From Candidatus Cloacimonadota bacterium (GTDB lineage Bacteria; Cloacimonadota; Cloacimonadia; Cloacimonadales; TCS61), in assembly GCA_018400535.1 (NCBI GenBank), contig JAGYMQ010000037.1, forward strand, positions 1-49,949: DNA of 49,949 nt, read 5' to 3'. The translations under genes and the position numbers were made by a program. This document shows, in pieces, positions 48,681 through 49,949 of this stretch. Positions within the stretch are counted from its first letter, which is position 1, and every line of letters begins with the position of its first letter. Below the pieces are notes generated by a model. It worked only from the letters and a program-made list of their open reading frames with translations. It was not told the DNA's origin and searched no databases.

Positions 48681-49615
48681 TTTGCACCTCCATCTTCGAT
48701 CGTCAGATTGCGGAAAACAGCTTCCAAACTAACATGTTCACGATACATCTCCAATATTTTCCAATCTTTAGTCTTGATGAATTCGTAAATTTCCAGGCGT
48801 TTATCTTCGCCAGAATCAAATTCGATCGCAACTTTTGAAACATCTTCTGAAATCTGATCATTGGAAAGAACAGTGATGCCTTCAATGTTTTCGTTGAGTT
48901 CTGGAATTTCTTCAGCCGGTGCGATCAATTCCAATTTCAGCTGTGTTTTATTTTCCATACTGGATTGCAATTCTTCCGGTGAACCATCTGCCACGATAGA
49001 TCCTTTGTTGATGATGACTATTCGATCACAAACTGCTTGCACTTCCTGCAAAATATGACTGGATATAATGAGCGTCTTTTCCTTTCCCAGTTTCTTTATC
49101 AATTCTCTGATCTCAACGATTTGGTTTGGATCCAAGCCGCTTGTCGGTTCATCGAGGATCAATATCTTCGGATCGTGGAATATCGCCTGAGCAATACCAA
49201 CTCGTTGCTTGTAACCTTTGGAAAGACTTTTAATTGGTTTTTGGATGATGCCGTGTAAACCGCAGAGAGAAATCACTTCTTTTAAACGGGCTTTAAAGTT
49301 TACCACTTTTCTAACTTTTGCAATAAATTCCAGATAGTCATAAACGGTCATATCGGTGTAGAGCGGATTGTGTTCGGGGAGATAGCCGATCAATTTTCTG
49401 ATCTCGATCGAATCCTTTTCAATATCCAGGTTTTCAACTGAGATATTTCCCGAACTGGGTTTGAGAAAGCATGTTATCATGCGAAGTGTCGTGGTCTTTC
49501 CTGCGCCATTCGGACCAAGAAATCCCAGGATCTCACCTTCATTGATCTCAAAATTGATATGATCGACCGCTCGTAATGTTCCATAATCTTTAGTTAAATT
49601 CTGTAGCTGAATCAT
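48677..49615 (-). CDS. ABC transporter ATP-binding protein, GldA-like
   Basis: GFLGPNGAGKTTTLRMI, LSKGYKQRVGIAQA, ILILDEPTSGLDP. Confidence 0.93.
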   Translation of the reverse strand: MIQLQNLTKDYGTLRAVDHINFEINEGEILGFLGPNGAGKTTTLRMITCFLKPSSGNISVENLDIEKDSIEIRKLIGYLPEHNPLYTDMTVYDYLEFIAKVRKVVNFKARLKEVISLCGLHGIIQKPIKSLSKGYKQRVGIAQAIFHDPKILILDEPTSGLDPNQIVEIRELIKKLGKEKTLIISSHILQEVQAVCDRIVIINKGSIVADGSPEELQSSMENKTQLKLELIAPAEEIPELNENIEGITVLSNDQISEDVSKVAIEFDSGEDKRLEIYEFIKTKDWKILEMYREHVSLEAVFRNLTIEDGGAK

Positions 49616-49756
49616 ACAATTTCTCCTTTTATTTTGATTTATTTTACGAGCACCTATTTTGAAAAATAGCTGATGCTGTCAAGAAAAAATAAGATTTGTT
49701 AGCAATCGGGTGATCTGACTGTTAAAGAACAAATTGAACAAACCAAGATTTCTCCC

Positions 49757-49932
49757 CTATCCCTGAAGGGATAGACTATTTAATTATTTAACAAACATTT
49801 ACCACGCTATAAATTGCCTAATAGCCTGCGCATTAATAGCCTGCGCCTTCAGGCGTAGGAACAAAATTCGAAAATTAAATTATTTTACGGCGTTCACGTC
49901 GTTACCATTCCCAAACGCCGTGAACGGCGTTT
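49757..49932. repeat. Array of four short hairpins sharing TGAA/TTCA loops, plus a 13-bp direct repeat
   Basis: CTATCCC-TGAA-GGGATAG (49757-49774); CCTGCGCC-TTCA-GGCGTAGG (49840-49859); ACGGCG-TTCA-CGTCGT (49887-49902); AAACGCCG-TGAA-CGGCGTTT (49913-49932); TAATAGCCTGCGC at 49819 and 49834. Confidence 0.75.
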
Positions 49933-49949
49933 ATTTTTGGTCGGGACGT

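Noticed and set aside
49740-49949. Possible CRISPR array at the right edge
   Set aside because: Hairpin stems differ and there are no equal-length direct repeats with regular spacers; better described as a hairpin/REP-like cluster.

Overview
AT-rich bacterial window, about 50 kb, almost fully coding. Gene content suggests an anaerobic fermenter, possibly Cloacimonadota-like; that is inference, since no marker gene was compared. Left part, minus strand: groES-trxA with a CIRCE-like operator and no groEL, then hisS, a large-type SRP RNA, tRNA-Ser(CGA), a VWA-like membrane protein, a radical SAM protein, rnc, and a fatty-acid/phospholipid operon (fabF-acpP-small ORF-fabG-fabD-fabH-plsX-rpmF). 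Middle part, plus strand: a lipoprotein, membrane and phosphodiesterase proteins, a LolC/E-like permease, class II ribonucleotide reductase, alaS, a GT9 glycosyltransferase, a 1435-aa NTPase-TPR-GAF-sigma54-activator fusion, a DnaQ-DinG helicase, an EndoIII-like glycosylase, a YfiH-like protein, an SPL-like radical SAM protein and recG. Right part, minus strand: a compact 12-gene [FeFe]-hydrogenase locus. It has a catalytic HydA, two NuoE/NuoF pairs, two thioredoxin-like ferredoxin domains that have lost all cluster cysteines, and a co-directional putative sensory module (hydrogenase-like protein, two DRTGG proteins, two kinase-type ATPases, one PHP protein). It is followed by a GldA/F/G-like ABC system and an array of TTCA/TGAA-loop hairpins at the window edge. 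The hydrogenase plus sensor locus is the strongest candidate for an under-described system.
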